Below are positions 1 to 7,500 of a stretch of 64,000 nt of DNA, piece after piece. Position numbers and translations under genes: made by a program. Under the pieces are notes generated by a model. That model was not told the origin of the DNA, did not search any database, and saw only the letters and a program-made list of their open reading frames with translations. The DNA is from Modestobacter italicus (GTDB taxonomy: Bacteria; Actinomycetota; Actinomycetes; Mycobacteriales; Geodermatophilaceae), in contig NC_017955.1 of assembly GCF_000306785.1 (NCBI RefSeq), forward strand, positions 2,604,001 through 2,668,000, written 5' to 3'. The number at the start of each line of letters is the position of its first letter. The stretch's first letter is position 1.

Positions 1-271
1 GCAGGACGGCGACCTGCAGCACCACCGACAGCGACACCACGTACCCGAACAGGCTGCCCGGCGGGATGCTGATGCCCAGCGGGTGGATCCGGCCGTCGGC
101 GTCGGCGGCCGCCTCGGCGACCGAGGTCAGGTAGGGCGCCAGGAAGACGCTGATGACGGTCGTGTTGAACGCCGACATCGCCCAGTCGTAGGAGTACCAG
201 CCGAACCGCTCGCGGCGCAGCGCCGGGTCGGCGGGGACGGCGGGCCGGTCGGCCTTCGAGGTGGCGCTCAC
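1..271 (-). CDS. UMF1-type MFS transporter, N-terminal part (runs off window)
   Basis: Only the first 90 codons are inside the window; the gene continues past base 1. The GTG start at 271 follows from the reading frame. The visible N-terminus contains FGWYSYDWAMSAFNTTVIS, the Y-D-W-A-x-S-A-F signature that opens UMF1/Atg22-like major facilitator permeases. A hydrophobic segment (ISVFLAPYL) follows, then a periplasmic-loop-like stretch and the start of a second membrane segment (GYVVSLSVVLQVAVL). Members are 12-TM inner-membrane permeases whose substrate is generally unknown. It is transcribed in the same direction as the acyltransferase gene upstream of it, 46 bases away, so it may be the last gene of that operon. 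Confidence 0.75.
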   Translation of the reverse strand, partial: MSATSKADRPAVPADPALRRERFGWYSYDWAMSAFNTTVISVFLAPYLTSVAEAAADADGRIHPLGISIPPGSLFGYVVSLSVVLQVAVL

Positions 272-317
272 CGGCGCAGGGTGCCAGCCGGGCGGTGGCG
301 GTGCCAGCACCCGGCGG

Positions 318-1202
318 TCACGGGATGTCGTCCGGGACCACGCCGCCGGGGAAGGCGGCGACCGCCGAGGTCGGCCTCGTGCCGTCGGCGAACCCGATCC
401 GGTCGGTCGGCTCGCCGGCGCGCAGCGGCGCCAGGCCCCGGGTGAGGGCGGCGTCGATCCGCAGCCGGGCCCGGTTGGCGTCCCCGATCCGGCCGGGCTG
501 CAGGTCGTCGAAGGACACCGGCGGGCCGATGTGCACCCGCAGCGCGGGACGGCGGCGCAGCGCGGACAGCAGGGTGCGCACCTTGCCCCAGTCGGTGCGG
601 TACTGCAGCACCTCGTGGGCGCCCCACTGGCTCACCGGGATCACCGGGACGCCGGCGGCCAGCGACATCCGGGCCAGGCCGGTGCGGCCGCGCTCGGGCC
701 AGCCGTCCGGCGTCAGCCCGATCCGGCCCTCGGGGTAGGTCACGATGTGCCCGCCGGCGGCCAGCGCCACCTCGGTGACCCGCAGCGCCTGGGGGGCGAG
801 GTGGGTGCCGCGCTCGACCCGGATGCCGCCGGAGCGCTCGAGCAGCGGCCCGACGACCGGGGCGGCCAGCAGGCCGCTCTTGACCAGGAAGCGGGGCCGC
901 ACCCCGGCCCGGTGCAGCGCGACGCCGATCACGAAGGTGTCGAAGTCGCCGATGTGGTTCACCGCGAGCAGGAGGGGGCCCTCCCGCCACTCCGCCGGGA
1001 CCCCGCCGGTGACCTGGAGGCGGCCGAACAGGCCGGGGACCCAGCCGAACCAGGTCAGCATGAAGCGCCAGAACCACCAGTGCGGTGCCGCGGCGATCGC
1101 CAGCTCCCGGCCGAACCACTCCGGGTCGTCGAGCTGCACCAGCTGCTGCAGGTCCGCCGGCAGCGGCGGCGGCACCGGCCGCCAGTCGCGCAGCCGGCTC
1201 AC
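318..1202 (-). CDS. 1-acylglycerol-3-phosphate acyltransferase-like (PlsC superfamily)
   Basis: 294 aa from a GTG start at 1202. It has the HX4D catalytic motif (AVNHIGDFD, about residue 90) and the downstream EGR substrate-binding motif (TYPEGRIGLTP). These place it in the PlsC/LPLAT acyltransferases, which transfer an acyl chain from acyl-CoA or acyl-ACP to lysophosphatidate or a related acceptor at the membrane. The C-terminal 60 residues are variable. The GTG start overlaps the stop of the upstream glycerophosphodiesterase gene by 4 bases (GTGA), so the two are translationally coupled. Phospholipid turnover is a reasonable shared role, but the acceptor cannot be read from sequence. Confidence 0.85.
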   Translation of the reverse strand: MSRLRDWRPVPPPLPADLQQLVQLDDPEWFGRELAIAAAPHWWFWRFMLTWFGWVPGLFGRLQVTGGVPAEWREGPLLLAVNHIGDFDTFVIGVALHRAGVRPRFLVKSGLLAAPVVGPLLERSGGIRVERGTHLAPQALRVTEVALAAGGHIVTYPEGRIGLTPDGWPERGRTGLARMSLAAGVPVIPVSQWGAHEVLQYRTDWGKVRTLLSALRRRPALRVHIGPPVSFDDLQPGRIGDANRARLRIDAALTRGLAPLRAGEPTDRIGFADGTRPTSAVAAFPGGVVPDDIP

Positions 1203-1975
1203 GCGCCGTGCCACTCGCCGCGGGCGACCAGCAGGTCGCGGAGCATCGCGGGACGGTCGGTCATCACGCCGTCGACCCCCAGGTCGAGCATCTCGGTGGC
1301 CGCCGCCTCGGTGTCCACCGTCCAGACGTGCACCTGCAGGCTGCGGGCGTGCGCCGCGGCGATGAACCGTTCGTCGACCAGCGGCCGGCCACCCAGCTGC
1401 AGCGGGACCTGCGCGCAGCCGGCCTGGATCCGCACCAGCCCGGCGGCCCGCGGCGAGTACGAGGACAGCCGCAGCGCGGCCACCCCGCGCGGGCCGAGCG
1501 AGGTGCACACCTCCGGGCCGAACAGCCGCCGGGCGGCGGCCACCCGGGCGTCGGAGAAGGAGGCCAGGCAGACCCGGTGCTCCGCCTTGAGCCGGCGGAT
1601 CGAGCGGACCAGCGGCGCGAGCACCCCGGCGGCCTTGATGTCGAGGTTGAACCGGATGTCCGGCCAGGCGCCGAGCAGGTCCTCCAGGCGCAGGATGGGC
1701 TCGCGTCCGCCGATCAGCGCGGTCTGCACCTCGCGCCAGGGGAGGGCGTCGACCCGCCCGGTGCGGTCGGTGACCCGGTCCAGCGTGGGGTCGTGGAAGA
1801 CGACGAGCTCCCCGTCGGCGGTCACCCGGACGTCGGTCTCCAGGTACCGGTAGCCGAGGTCCACGCACTCCTGGAACGCCGGCAGGGTGTTCTCCAGGTG
1901 CTCGATCGCCCCACCGCGGTGCGCCATCGCCACCGGGGTCGGCCCGTCGAGGAACGCGTATCGCGAGCCGGCCAC
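1199..1975 (-). CDS. glycerophosphodiester phosphodiesterase (GDPD family)
   Basis: 258 aa with a GTG start. It hydrolyses glycerophosphodiesters to glycerol-3-phosphate plus alcohol. The family TIM barrel is recognised by AHRGG with His19-Arg20, the metal-binding YLETDVR pair (Glu46, Asp48) and FHDPTLDR (His61). The length is that of the cytosolic family; there is no signal peptide. It is the first gene of a two- or three-gene minus-strand operon with the PlsC-like gene (GTGA overlap). It is divergent from the zinc-finger-like gene that starts about 105 bases away. Confidence 0.9.
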   Translation of the reverse strand: MAGSRYAFLDGPTPVAMAHRGGAIEHLENTLPAFQECVDLGYRYLETDVRVTADGELVVFHDPTLDRVTDRTGRVDALPWREVQTALIGGREPILRLEDLLGAWPDIRFNLDIKAAGVLAPLVRSIRRLKAEHRVCLASFSDARVAAARRLFGPEVCTSLGPRGVAALRLSSYSPRAAGLVRIQAGCAQVPLQLGGRPLVDERFIAAAHARSLQVHVWTVDTEAAATEMLDLGVDGVMTDRPAMLRDLLVARGEWHGA

Positions 1976-2080
1976 GCCCCCACGCTAGTGCGGAGGTCGG
2001 ACGGCGTGTCGAGGGGTCGGAGGAGTGGCCACGGGCGTGTCCGACCGGACCTGTCAGAGGTGCCGTCTACCGTCCCTGGC

Positions 2081-2491
2081 GTGGCAGTGGATCAGAAGGC
2101 CGAGGTCGAGGGGCGCAGCCGACCGGCTCCCCGGGCCCGGCGTGCGCAGGGCGAGGAGCGTCGCTGCGGTTGGTGCCGCACGGTGCTCCCGGCGCAGGAG
2201 TCGGTCGGGCGTCCGCGGTTGTACTGCGGGCAGGCGTGCCGGCAGCGTGCCTACGAGCAGCGCTCGGCGACGGCGAAGGCCGGCCTGTCCGCCGACGTCG
2301 TGCTGGTCACCCGCGCCGAGCTCGACGGCCTGCAGGACAGGCTGTACCAGCTGCGGTGCGCCATCGAGGACGTGCAGACGCTGCTGACCGAGAAGCCGAC
2401 CAAGGCCGAGCTGGAGCGCTCACTGGCCGACCTGGTGCGGTCCACCGGCCGGCTGGACCGGCTGTGGCTCAACGGCAGGCAGGCCGGCTGA
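2081..2491 (+). CDS. conserved actinobacterial protein with a Cys-rich zinc-binding-like motif
   Basis: 136 aa. I chose the GTG at 2081 (GTG GCA GTG GAT); a TACCGT -10-like hexamer 7 bases upstream would make this a leaderless message. The N-terminal third is basic. It then has CGWC followed about 20 residues later by YCGQACRQRAYEQR, a C-x2-C ... C-x3-C arrangement with an Arg-rich tail. I recall similar small proteins in many actinobacteria, with no assigned function. The C-terminal half is predicted helical (DGLQDRLYQLRCAIEDVQTL). It could bind nucleic acid, but this is an inference from composition only. Confidence 0.75.
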   Translation: MAVDQKAEVEGRSRPAPRARRAQGEERRCGWCRTVLPAQESVGRPRLYCGQACRQRAYEQRSATAKAGLSADVVLVTRAELDGLQDRLYQLRCAIEDVQTLLTEKPTKAELERSLADLVRSTGRLDRLWLNGRQAG

Positions 2492-2566
2492 ACCGAACAC
2501 CTACGTCACTGTGACGCAACGCGGCACGTGACGGTGTCGGTCAGCCGGCCCGGCCGGTCCCGACGG

Positions 2567-2815
2567 TCAGCCGCCGTTCTCCTCGTCGCCGTTCTCGTCG
2601 CGGTCGGAGTTGCTGGTCGAGTCGACCTCGTTGCTGTCGTTCTTCGGCAGGTTGCCCTGGGACACACCGCCCGGGTCGGACCCCGAGGTGTTGCTGGCGG
2701 TGTCCTTGGGCGTTCCCGTGTTCGCCTCGGGTGCGGCCTGGCACCCGACCAGAGCCCCACCGGAGACGAGTGCGAGCGCTGTGAGCAACCCGGCCATGGA
2801 GCGTCGGATGTTCAT
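2567..2815 (-). CDS. small lipoprotein, Asp/Asn/Ser-rich
   Basis: 82 aa. The N-terminus MNIRRSMAGLLTALALVSGG followed by ALVGC is a standard lipoprotein signal peptide with the lipobox cysteine at about residue 25. The mature part is short, acidic and low-complexity (SDRDENGDEENGG at the end), so it is probably unstructured and anchored outside the membrane. No domain is recognisable. It is a single gene, convergent with the 2081-2491 gene. The function is unknown. Confidence 0.7.
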   Translation of the reverse strand: MNIRRSMAGLLTALALVSGGALVGCQAAPEANTGTPKDTASNTSGSDPGGVSQGNLPKNDSNEVDSTSNSDRDENGDEENGG

Positions 2816-3359
2816 GTCCCGACCCTAAGGACGGTTCGCCGCTGCCGCCCGTCGGAACGCCGGAATCACTGCCATTCCGTCAGAGTGACGTATTGAGGTC
2901 GGCCTGGCGGGGCCCGGGGGATCGGGGGTCCGACGGCCTGACTGACGACCACGCGGCCGGTGACCTCGATGAACAAGATCGACTCACTGGGAGAGTCGGT
3001 GGTCGGGGTGTCGGGACAGGCTGGCCGACGCCGCCGATGATCAGCGCACCTCGGACGTCGACGGCGATCAACGGCACGCCGGACGTCGACGGCCCGTCAG
3101 ACGTCGGTGACGAGACAGCTGTCGGCCGTGGTGGTCTGAGGTGACGCAAGTCAGCGAGATCGGCAGCGAGGTGGCGACGGTGTGCGGACCGAGGTGGCGA
3201 CGAGCGGCCAGGAGGCGTCGAAGAGCCATGTCGACGAGTCGTCCTGTCGACCCGGTCAGCCCGGCTGGACGACCCCTTCTGCGCCGATCTCCATGTCGCC
3301 GATAATCGACATTATGTCAAGTAGAGGACGGGAGCCCCTCCTGGAGGCAGCCCCACCAC
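2816..3359. other. 544-base stretch without a recognised gene
   Basis: No open frame here looks like a protein on either strand. The stretch is less GC-rich than its neighbours. It contains short direct repeats (GGACGTCGACGGC at about 3052 and 3082, with a related GACGTCGG after them). Near its right end there is an AT-rich dyad at 3302-3315, described separately. It may be a decayed insertion region. Confidence 0.5.
3302..3315. repeat. AT-rich dyad ATAAT-CGAC-ATTAT, possible recombinase site
   Basis: A perfect 5-base inverted repeat (ATAAT/ATTAT) around CGAC. It sits in a longer AT-rich island (TTGACATAATGTCGATTAT on the minus strand) that stands out against 75% GC. The geometry resembles the core-type site of tyrosine recombinases. 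It could instead be an operator or a promoter element for the isochorismatase-like gene, although it lies downstream of that gene's stop codon. Confidence 0.3.
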
Positions 3360-3914
3360 TCACCCGGTGAAGTCGACGTCCGTCGCTCCGACCACGGCCG
3401 CCGTGCGGCCCGGCGCCGTCTGGAACTGCCAGTACAGGTTCGTGTGCGCGATGACCTGGTCGACCGGCGGAGCGCCCCACGCGCTCTTGTCGCCGGCGGT
3501 GTGCGCGTCACCGACCAGTGTGACGTCGTAGCCCCGGGTGAAGGCGCCGTGGATCGTCGACCGGATGCAGGCATCGGACTCGGCGCCGGTGACGACCAGG
3601 TGGCCGATGCCTGCGGCGGCGAGCACCTGCTCGAGGTCGGTGCCCTCGAAGGAGTCGCCGTGCGACTTGTGCACCAGCGGCTCGGACTCGGCGCGCACCA
3701 GCTCCGGCACGTACTGCCAGGCGTCGCTGCCCCGGGCCAGCTCGTCGTCGGAGTGCTGCACCCAGACCACCGGGACGCCGTCCCTCCGGGCCCGCTCCAC
3801 GAGTTCACCGATGTGGGCGACGACCTCGTCGCGGCGGTGCGCTCCGTCGACGACGCCCTGCTGGACGTCGATCACCATGAGGCCGGTCGTGGGTCGATCG
3901 GTCAGCGTCGTCAT
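3360..3914 (-). CDS. isochorismatase-family cysteine hydrolase
   Basis: 184 aa. The fold and catalytic triad are clear: Asp16 in LMVIDVQQG, Lys83 in VHKSHGDSF and Cys116 in ESDACIRST. The cis-peptide region precedes the cysteine (VVTGAESDAC). The family includes isochorismatases, nicotinamidases and various amidohydrolases; the substrate cannot be told from the triad. ESDACIRST fits the general cysteine-hydrolase branch better than true isochorismatase. It is followed on the same strand by nothing closer than the AT-rich dyad, and preceded by a VOC gene 66 bases upstream. Confidence 0.85.
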   Translation of the reverse strand: MTTLTDRPTTGLMVIDVQQGVVDGAHRRDEVVAHIGELVERARRDGVPVVWVQHSDDELARGSDAWQYVPELVRAESEPLVHKSHGDSFEGTDLEQVLAAAGIGHLVVTGAESDACIRSTIHGAFTRGYDVTLVGDAHTAGDKSAWGAPPVDQVIAHTNLYWQFQTAPGRTAAVVGATDVDFTG

Positions 3915-3980
3915 GTCGCTCTCCTCAGCTCCTCGGCTGGTGCCAGCGTGGACCCCGGCACCGACAGTTCCGCCGTCGTC

Positions 3981-4364
3981 TCAGCCGTCGTCCCGGACCA
4001 GGCAGAACGGGTGGCCGGCCGGGTCGAGCAGCACCCGGACGTTCTCCTGCGGCTGAGCCCCGGCCACCGTCGCACCCAGCGCCACCGCGTCGGCGGCGGC
4101 CGCGTCGAGGTCACCGACCTGGACGTCGAGGTGCATCATCGGCCGCTGCTCCCCCTCGACCGGCGGCCACACCGGCGCCCGGTAGCCGTCCGCCCGCTGG
4201 AACACCACGAAGCTCGACCCGCCGGGGGCCGCGAGGACCGCCGTCCCGGGTTCTTCGTGAACCACCGGCCAGTCCAGCAGGTCGGAGTAGAACCGGGCCA
4301 GTGCGCCCGGGTCCGGCGCCTCGATGGCGGTCCCCCACCACATGCCCGGCATCCGTGACCGCAT
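3981..4364 (-). CDS. VOC-family (glyoxalase/bleomycin-resistance fold) protein
   Basis: 127 aa, the usual one-domain length. It has the two beta-alpha-beta-beta-beta modules: APDPGALARFYSDLLDWPV in the first half and HLDVQVGDLDAAAADAVALG then VLLDPAGHPFCLV in the second. The final DPxGHPFCLV is the typical end of the CFP32-like VOC proteins common in actinobacteria. Metal-ligand assignments are not secure. Methionines at 4364, 4352 and 4343 are all possible starts; the first is used. It may be co-transcribed with the isochorismatase-like gene. Confidence 0.8.
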   Translation of the reverse strand: MRSRMPGMWWGTAIEAPDPGALARFYSDLLDWPVVHEEPGTAVLAAPGGSSFVVFQRADGYRAPVWPPVEGEQRPMMHLDVQVGDLDAAAADAVALGATVAGAQPQENVRVLLDPAGHPFCLVRDDG

Positions 4365-4435
4365 GGGTCCGCAGCGTGGCGCACCGCGCTATGTGTGTCC
4401 ACACCGCCCGGCGACGGACCCGCCAGGCCTCCTCG

Positions 4436-4858
4436 TCAGTGCTGGTCCGGGTGCGGCACCACGCGGAGATCGAGGTCGTCGATCCCGGAGAAGTCGTCGG
4501 GGTTGCAGGTGTAGAGCGGGATGCCCTCGGCGATGGCGGTGGCCGCGATCAACGCGTCGTAGGCACGCGCCGCCGGCTTCCGCCCGGCTGAGCGCAGCGA
4601 GGCGGCCACCCGACCGAAGGCCCGCGCAGCGCCAGCATCAAACGCGATCGGCTCGAAGTCCGCCTCAGCCTGTTGGAGGTGCGCCTGCCGGGCGACGCGC
4701 TCGCTTGTAGTACGGGCCACGTGTGGACCCACCGACAACTCGGCCAGGGTCACCGCACTGATCACCGCTTCATCCGGCAGGACGCTCGGGTCCGACAGGC
4801 GCCCCAGCAGGATGACCGTCGAGGTGTCGAGCATCCCGCGACCGTCAGGGACGCTCAC
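4436..4858 (-). CDS. vapC: VapC-like PIN-domain toxin (ribonuclease)
   Basis: 140 aa if the GTG at 4858 is used, or 132 aa from the ATG at 4834. The ATG gives MLDTSTVILL, the classic VapC beginning with the first catalytic Asp. Further acidic residues are in SAVTLAELSVG (Glu) and AYDALIAATA (Asp), and TCNPDDFSGI is the final conserved block. PIN toxins are Mg-dependent RNases neutralised by the partner antitoxin. The GTG at 4858 overlaps a TGA at 4855-4857 that ends a 19-codon mini-ORF created by a 56-base tandem duplication (see the repeat entry). The catalytic core looks intact. Confidence 0.85.
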   Translation of the reverse strand: MSVPDGRGMLDTSTVILLGRLSDPSVLPDEAVISAVTLAELSVGPHVARTTSERVARQAHLQQAEADFEPIAFDAGAARAFGRVAASLRSAGRKPAARAYDALIAATAIAEGIPLYTCNPDDFSGIDDLDLRVVPHPDQH

Positions 4859-4946
4859 AGACCGGCGTCCAGGACGTCGTCCAGGTCGTGCCCGCGACCG
4901 TCAGGGACGCTCACAGACCGGCGTCCAGGACGTCGTCCAGGTCGTG
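4835..4946. repeat. perfect 56-base tandem duplication over the vapB/vapC junction
   Basis: Copies 4835-4890 and 4891-4946 are identical base for base, starting CCCGCGACCGTCAGGG and ending CCAGGTCGTG on the plus strand. Each copy holds the last 11 codons of vapB, its TGA and the overlapping GTG of vapC. The length, 56 = 3x19-1, equals the frame step of a 4-base GTGA overlap. The duplication therefore leaves vapB intact, leaves vapC intact and inserts a new 19-codon frame between them. Confidence 0.95.
4855..4914 (-). CDS. 19-codon relay mini-ORF between vapB and vapC
   Basis: It starts at the GTG (4914) that overlaps the vapB TGA. It reads VSVPDGRGHDLDDVLDAGL, a chimera of the VapC N-terminus and the VapB C-terminus, and stops at the TGA (4855-4857) that overlaps the GTG of vapC. 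The three frames are thus linked head to tail by two GTGA overlaps. The peptide itself is probably meaningless; the frame may preserve ribosome hand-over to vapC. Translation is inferred, not shown. Confidence 0.4.
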   Translation of the reverse strand: MSVPDGRGHDLDDVLDAGL

Positions 4947-5147
4947 GCGGAGCGCAGTGGGGTCCACGTCGGGCAGGTGGCGGCGCCGCGCCACCAGGTC
5001 CGCAGACGACGGACTGCGCCGGGCCCGCGGGCGCAACTCGGCGACCTCGGCACCATCACGGGTGACGATGACGGCGACGCCACGGGCGACGCGGTCGAGC
5101 ACCTCTCCCCCGTGGTTGCGCAACTCCCGGACCGACACCGACTCCAT
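4911..5147 (-). CDS. vapB: Phd/YefM-type antitoxin (VapB)
   Basis: 78 aa. MESVSVRELRNHGGEVLDRV is the DNA-binding N-terminus of Phd/YefM antitoxins (S-x-R-x-L-R-N), followed by IVTRDGAEVAELRPR. The C-terminal 30 residues (ADLVARRRHLPDVDPTALRH then DLDDVLDAGL) form the toxin-binding tail. It should form a complex with the PIN toxin and repress the operon's promoter. The last 11 codons lie in copy 2 of the 56-base duplication and are unchanged by it. It is upstream of vapC in the usual antitoxin-first order. Confidence 0.85.
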   Translation of the reverse strand: MESVSVRELRNHGGEVLDRVARGVAVIVTRDGAEVAELRPRARRSPSSADLVARRRHLPDVDPTALRHDLDDVLDAGL

Positions 5148-5252
5148 GCCTCAACGGTATCACCGGTGAGACCCCGGGGATGTGCGAACGGCGATGAGTT
5201 CACCCTTTGCGGGTCGTCCCAGCTGTGCACCCGGCGAACCAGGAGACTCCTC

Positions 5253-5612
5253 GTGACCAGCAGCGTCCTGCCCATGATCGTCAGCCGCGACCTGCCCCGG
5301 CTGGCCGCCTTCTACCGGGACCTGCTCGGTGCCGAGGAGACCGAGCGCATCCCGCCCGAGGGGCCGACGTTCTACCTCGGGCTGCGGATCGGGGACTCCG
5401 ACCTCGGCCTGGTCTCCCGCGACGACGCACCCGAGGGGCCGCAGCGGATGCTGCTGAGCGTCGCCGTCCCCGACGTCGACGAGCTCCTCCCCCGGGTGTC
5501 CGAGCTGGGCGGTCAGGTCCGCGGGCCGTCGAACGACATGCCGTGGGGTCAGCGGGTCGCGCACGTCCAGGACCCCGACGGCAACACCGTCAACCTCACC
5601 CAGCAGCTCTGA
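5253..5612 (+). CDS. VOC-family protein
   Basis: 119 aa. The GTG at 5253 follows an AGGAG ribosome-binding site at 5241-5245. The sequence SSVLPMIVSRDLPRLAAFYR starts the first VOC module. The second contains LLSVAVPDVDELLPRVSELG and closes with HVQDPDGNTVNLTQQL, the D-P-D-G-N-x-V-x-L signature of glyoxalase-like dioxygenase-fold proteins. The ligand is unknown. It is a single gene, ending in a hairpin shared with the convergent ABC permease gene. Confidence 0.85.
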   Translation: MTSSVLPMIVSRDLPRLAAFYRDLLGAEETERIPPEGPTFYLGLRIGDSDLGLVSRDDAPEGPQRMLLSVAVPDVDELLPRVSELGGQVRGPSNDMPWGQRVAHVQDPDGNTVNLTQQL

Positions 5613-5641
5613 CCCGCCGCCCCGGGCGGGGTGGCGGGTCA
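5610..5641. terminator. bidirectional hairpin between convergent genes
   Basis: TGACCCGCC pairs perfectly with GGCGGGTCA around a GC-rich inner stem (CCG/CGG). The left arm starts at the stop codon of the VOC gene and the right arm ends 15 bases before the end of the ABC permease gene, so it can terminate both. There is no U-tract, as is usual in actinobacteria. Confidence 0.6.
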
Positions 5642-5655
5642 GCGCGCCGCCGGGG

Positions 5656-6441
5656 TCAGGAGATCTCGGCCCGCCGGATCCGCAGCCAGCCGAGCACCAT
5701 GGGCAGCGCCAGCCACAGCGCGACCGACGTCGCCACCTGCAGCCAGCCCTGCCCGTCCAGGTCGCCCTCGTACATCGGCATGGTCGTCGTCGACAGGTCC
5801 AGCCAGTCGCGCACCCAGGTCAGCGCCGACACCGTGTTGACCAGGATGGTGAAGGCGGTCGGCAGCACGAAGGACAGGACGATGGCCAGCGGCGAGCTCA
5901 GCAGCAGCATGCCGAAGGCCACCCCGGCCAGCACCGAGACCACCTGGACCAGCAGCACCTGGCCGGCCTGGGCGGCGGACATCCCCCAGTCCATCGCGCT
6001 GTCGGTGAACACCGGGGTGAGCACCGTGGCCAGTGCGGAGGCCAGCGCCGCCGCGAGGACACCACCGACGGCGAGGAGCACCGCCGCCACCACCTTGGCG
6101 GTGAGCACCCGCGCCCGGCGGGGCACCAGGGCGAAGGTGGTCATCGCGGTGCGCTGCGACCACTCGCTGGTCACCAGGAGGATGCCGAGGACCGGGAGCA
6201 GGATGCCGACCGGGAACTGGGTGAAGGCGAAGTAGTCCGCGAAGGTCTTGGGGGCGTCCTCGACGAACAACTCGAGGGTGACGACGCCGAGCGCCGCCAG
6301 CCCGATGACGATCAGCAGCCAGCGTCCGGCGCGGGTGTCGTAGCACTTGCGCAGCTCCACCCGGGTGAGCGTGGGCAGCGACGGCGCGCTGACCTGCGGC
6401 GTGCGGACGGCGGGGGTCGCGGGTGCGGTCGTGGTGGTCAT
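5656..6441 (-). CDS. ABC-2-type exporter permease
   Basis: 261 aa with six hydrophobic segments: WLLIVIGLAALGVVTLELFV, FPVGILLPVLGILLVTSEW, VVAAVLLAVGGVLAAALASA, VLLVQVVSVLAGVAFGMLLL, LAIVLSFVLPTAFTILVNTV and a C-terminal one. SEWSQRTAMTTFALVPRR after the second segment is typical of the ABC-2 permeases of actinobacterial two-gene exporters. Its ATG overlaps the stop of the ATPase gene by 4 bases, so ATPase and permease are made together. The substrate is unknown; a divergent kinase/regulator pair next door suggests it responds to an external signal. Confidence 0.85.
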   Translation of the reverse strand: MTTTTAPATPAVRTPQVSAPSLPTLTRVELRKCYDTRAGRWLLIVIGLAALGVVTLELFVEDAPKTFADYFAFTQFPVGILLPVLGILLVTSEWSQRTAMTTFALVPRRARVLTAKVVAAVLLAVGGVLAAALASALATVLTPVFTDSAMDWGMSAAQAGQVLLVQVVSVLAGVAFGMLLLSSPLAIVLSFVLPTAFTILVNTVSALTWVRDWLDLSTTTMPMYEGDLDGQGWLQVATSVALWLALPMVLGWLRIRRAEIS

Positions 6442-7346
6442 GCCGCCACCTCCTGCACCTGCTGGGAGCCGTCGGCGTGGGTCAGGGACCGGAAGAGCTC
6501 CTCGAGCCCCTCTCCCCCGGCTGGACGCAGCTCGGTGAGCACCGCGCCGGCCGCCGCGACCGCCTGGCCGACCGCCAGCGGGTCGGCGTCGGCCACCAGC
6601 CCGTCGCCCTCGCCGGGGACGACGGCGATGCCCGCCGTCCGCAACGCCCGTTCCAGTACGACGCGGTCCGGCCCGCGGACCAGGGTCCCCCGCCCGCCGA
6701 GCAGCTCCTGCTTGCTGCCCCGGGCCACGATCCGGCCACCGGCGATCACCACCAGCTGGTCGGCGACCGCCTCGACCTCCCGCAGCAGGTGCGAGGAGAG
6801 CAGCACCGTGCCGCCCCGGTCGGCGAACCCGCGCAGCAGGCCGCGCATCCAGAAGATGCCGTCGGGGTCCAGGCCGTTGGCCGGCTCGTCGAGCACGAGC
6901 ACCTGCGGGTCACCGAGCAGCGCCGCGGCCAGCCCCAGCCGCTGCTTCATCCCGAGCGAGTAGTTGCCCACCCGCTTGGCCGCGGGCTTGCCGGCCAGCC
7001 CGACCCGGCCGAGGACCTCGTCGACCCGCTCCTGGCCGACGCCGAGCACCAGGGCGGCGAGGGTGAGCACCTCGCGGCCGGTGCGTCCGGCGTGCTGGGC
7101 GCCGGCGTCGAGCAGGACCCCGACCTGGCGGCCCGCGTTGGGCAGGTCGCGGTAGGCCCGGCCGCCGATGGTCGCCGTCCCGCTGGTGGGGGTGGCCAGC
7201 CCGACCAGGGCCCGCAGCGTGGTGGACTTGCCGGCGCCGTTGGGGCCGAGGAACCCGGTCACCGTGCCGGGGGTGCAGCTGAAGGAGACGTCGGAGACGG
7301 CGAGCTGCGCGCCGTACCGCTTGGTCAGCGAGTCGATCGTGATCAT
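6438..7346 (-). CDS. ABC exporter ATP-binding protein
   Basis: 302 aa from the ATG at 7346 (MITIDSLTKRYG); longer upstream frames are non-coding. Walker A is GPNGAGKSTT (residues about 37-46), the signature is NYSLGMKQRLGLA, Walker B is VLVLDEPANGLDP and the H-loop is LLSSHLL. The 80-residue C-terminal extension resembles those of antibiotic/peptide-export ATPases of the CcmA type. It drives the adjacent ABC-2 permease (ATGA overlap). It is divergent from the histidine kinase gene across 160 bases. Confidence 0.92.
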   Translation of the reverse strand: MITIDSLTKRYGAQLAVSDVSFSCTPGTVTGFLGPNGAGKSTTLRALVGLATPTSGTATIGGRAYRDLPNAGRQVGVLLDAGAQHAGRTGREVLTLAALVLGVGQERVDEVLGRVGLAGKPAAKRVGNYSLGMKQRLGLAAALLGDPQVLVLDEPANGLDPDGIFWMRGLLRGFADRGGTVLLSSHLLREVEAVADQLVVIAGGRIVARGSKQELLGGRGTLVRGPDRVVLERALRTAGIAVVPGEGDGLVADADPLAVGQAVAAAGAVLTELRPAGGEGLEELFRSLTHADGSQQVQEVAA

Positions 7347-7391
7347 GGGACGACCGTGGCCTGGTCGGCCGGTCACCCGCATCGGCCGGGA

Positions 7392-7467
7392 GTAGACACC
7401 TCGGACGCCACGACCCGTCTCCTGGCCGACCGAAGTCGGTGCCCGGTCGGGTGGACGTAGACCTCGG
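7392..7467. promoter_or_regulatory. spaced direct repeats GTAGAC(AC)CTCGG in the divergent control region
   Basis: GTAGACACCTCGG at 7392-7404 and GTAGACCTCGG at 7457-7467 lie in the same orientation, 65 bases apart, between the ABC exporter and the kinase genes. They could be sites for the adjacent NarL-type regulator. Only two copies are seen, so this is a weak inference. Confidence 0.25.
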
Positions 7468-7494
7468 TCGGTTCCGGTGCACGGCGGGCGTCCG

Positions 7495-7500
7495 TAGCCT
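7495..7500 (+). promoter_or_regulatory. candidate -10 box for a leaderless kinase message
   Basis: TAGCCT fits the actinobacterial TANNNT -10 consensus and ends 6 bases before the GTG at 7507. Transcription would start at or next to the start codon. No convincing -35 box is visible. Confidence 0.35.

Noticed and set aside
2492..2566. CGTCACTGTGACG palindrome as an operator or terminator
   Set aside because: It is short, single, and between convergent genes; nothing else supports either role.
2880..3149. Open frames of 83-89 codons between the lipoprotein and isochorismatase-like genes
   Set aside because: Composition is random, no ribosome-binding site, and the two strands give equally good frames.
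4835..4946. Tandem repeat as a CRISPR array
   Set aside because: Only two copies, 56 bases each, with no spacer between them and with coding function on both sides.
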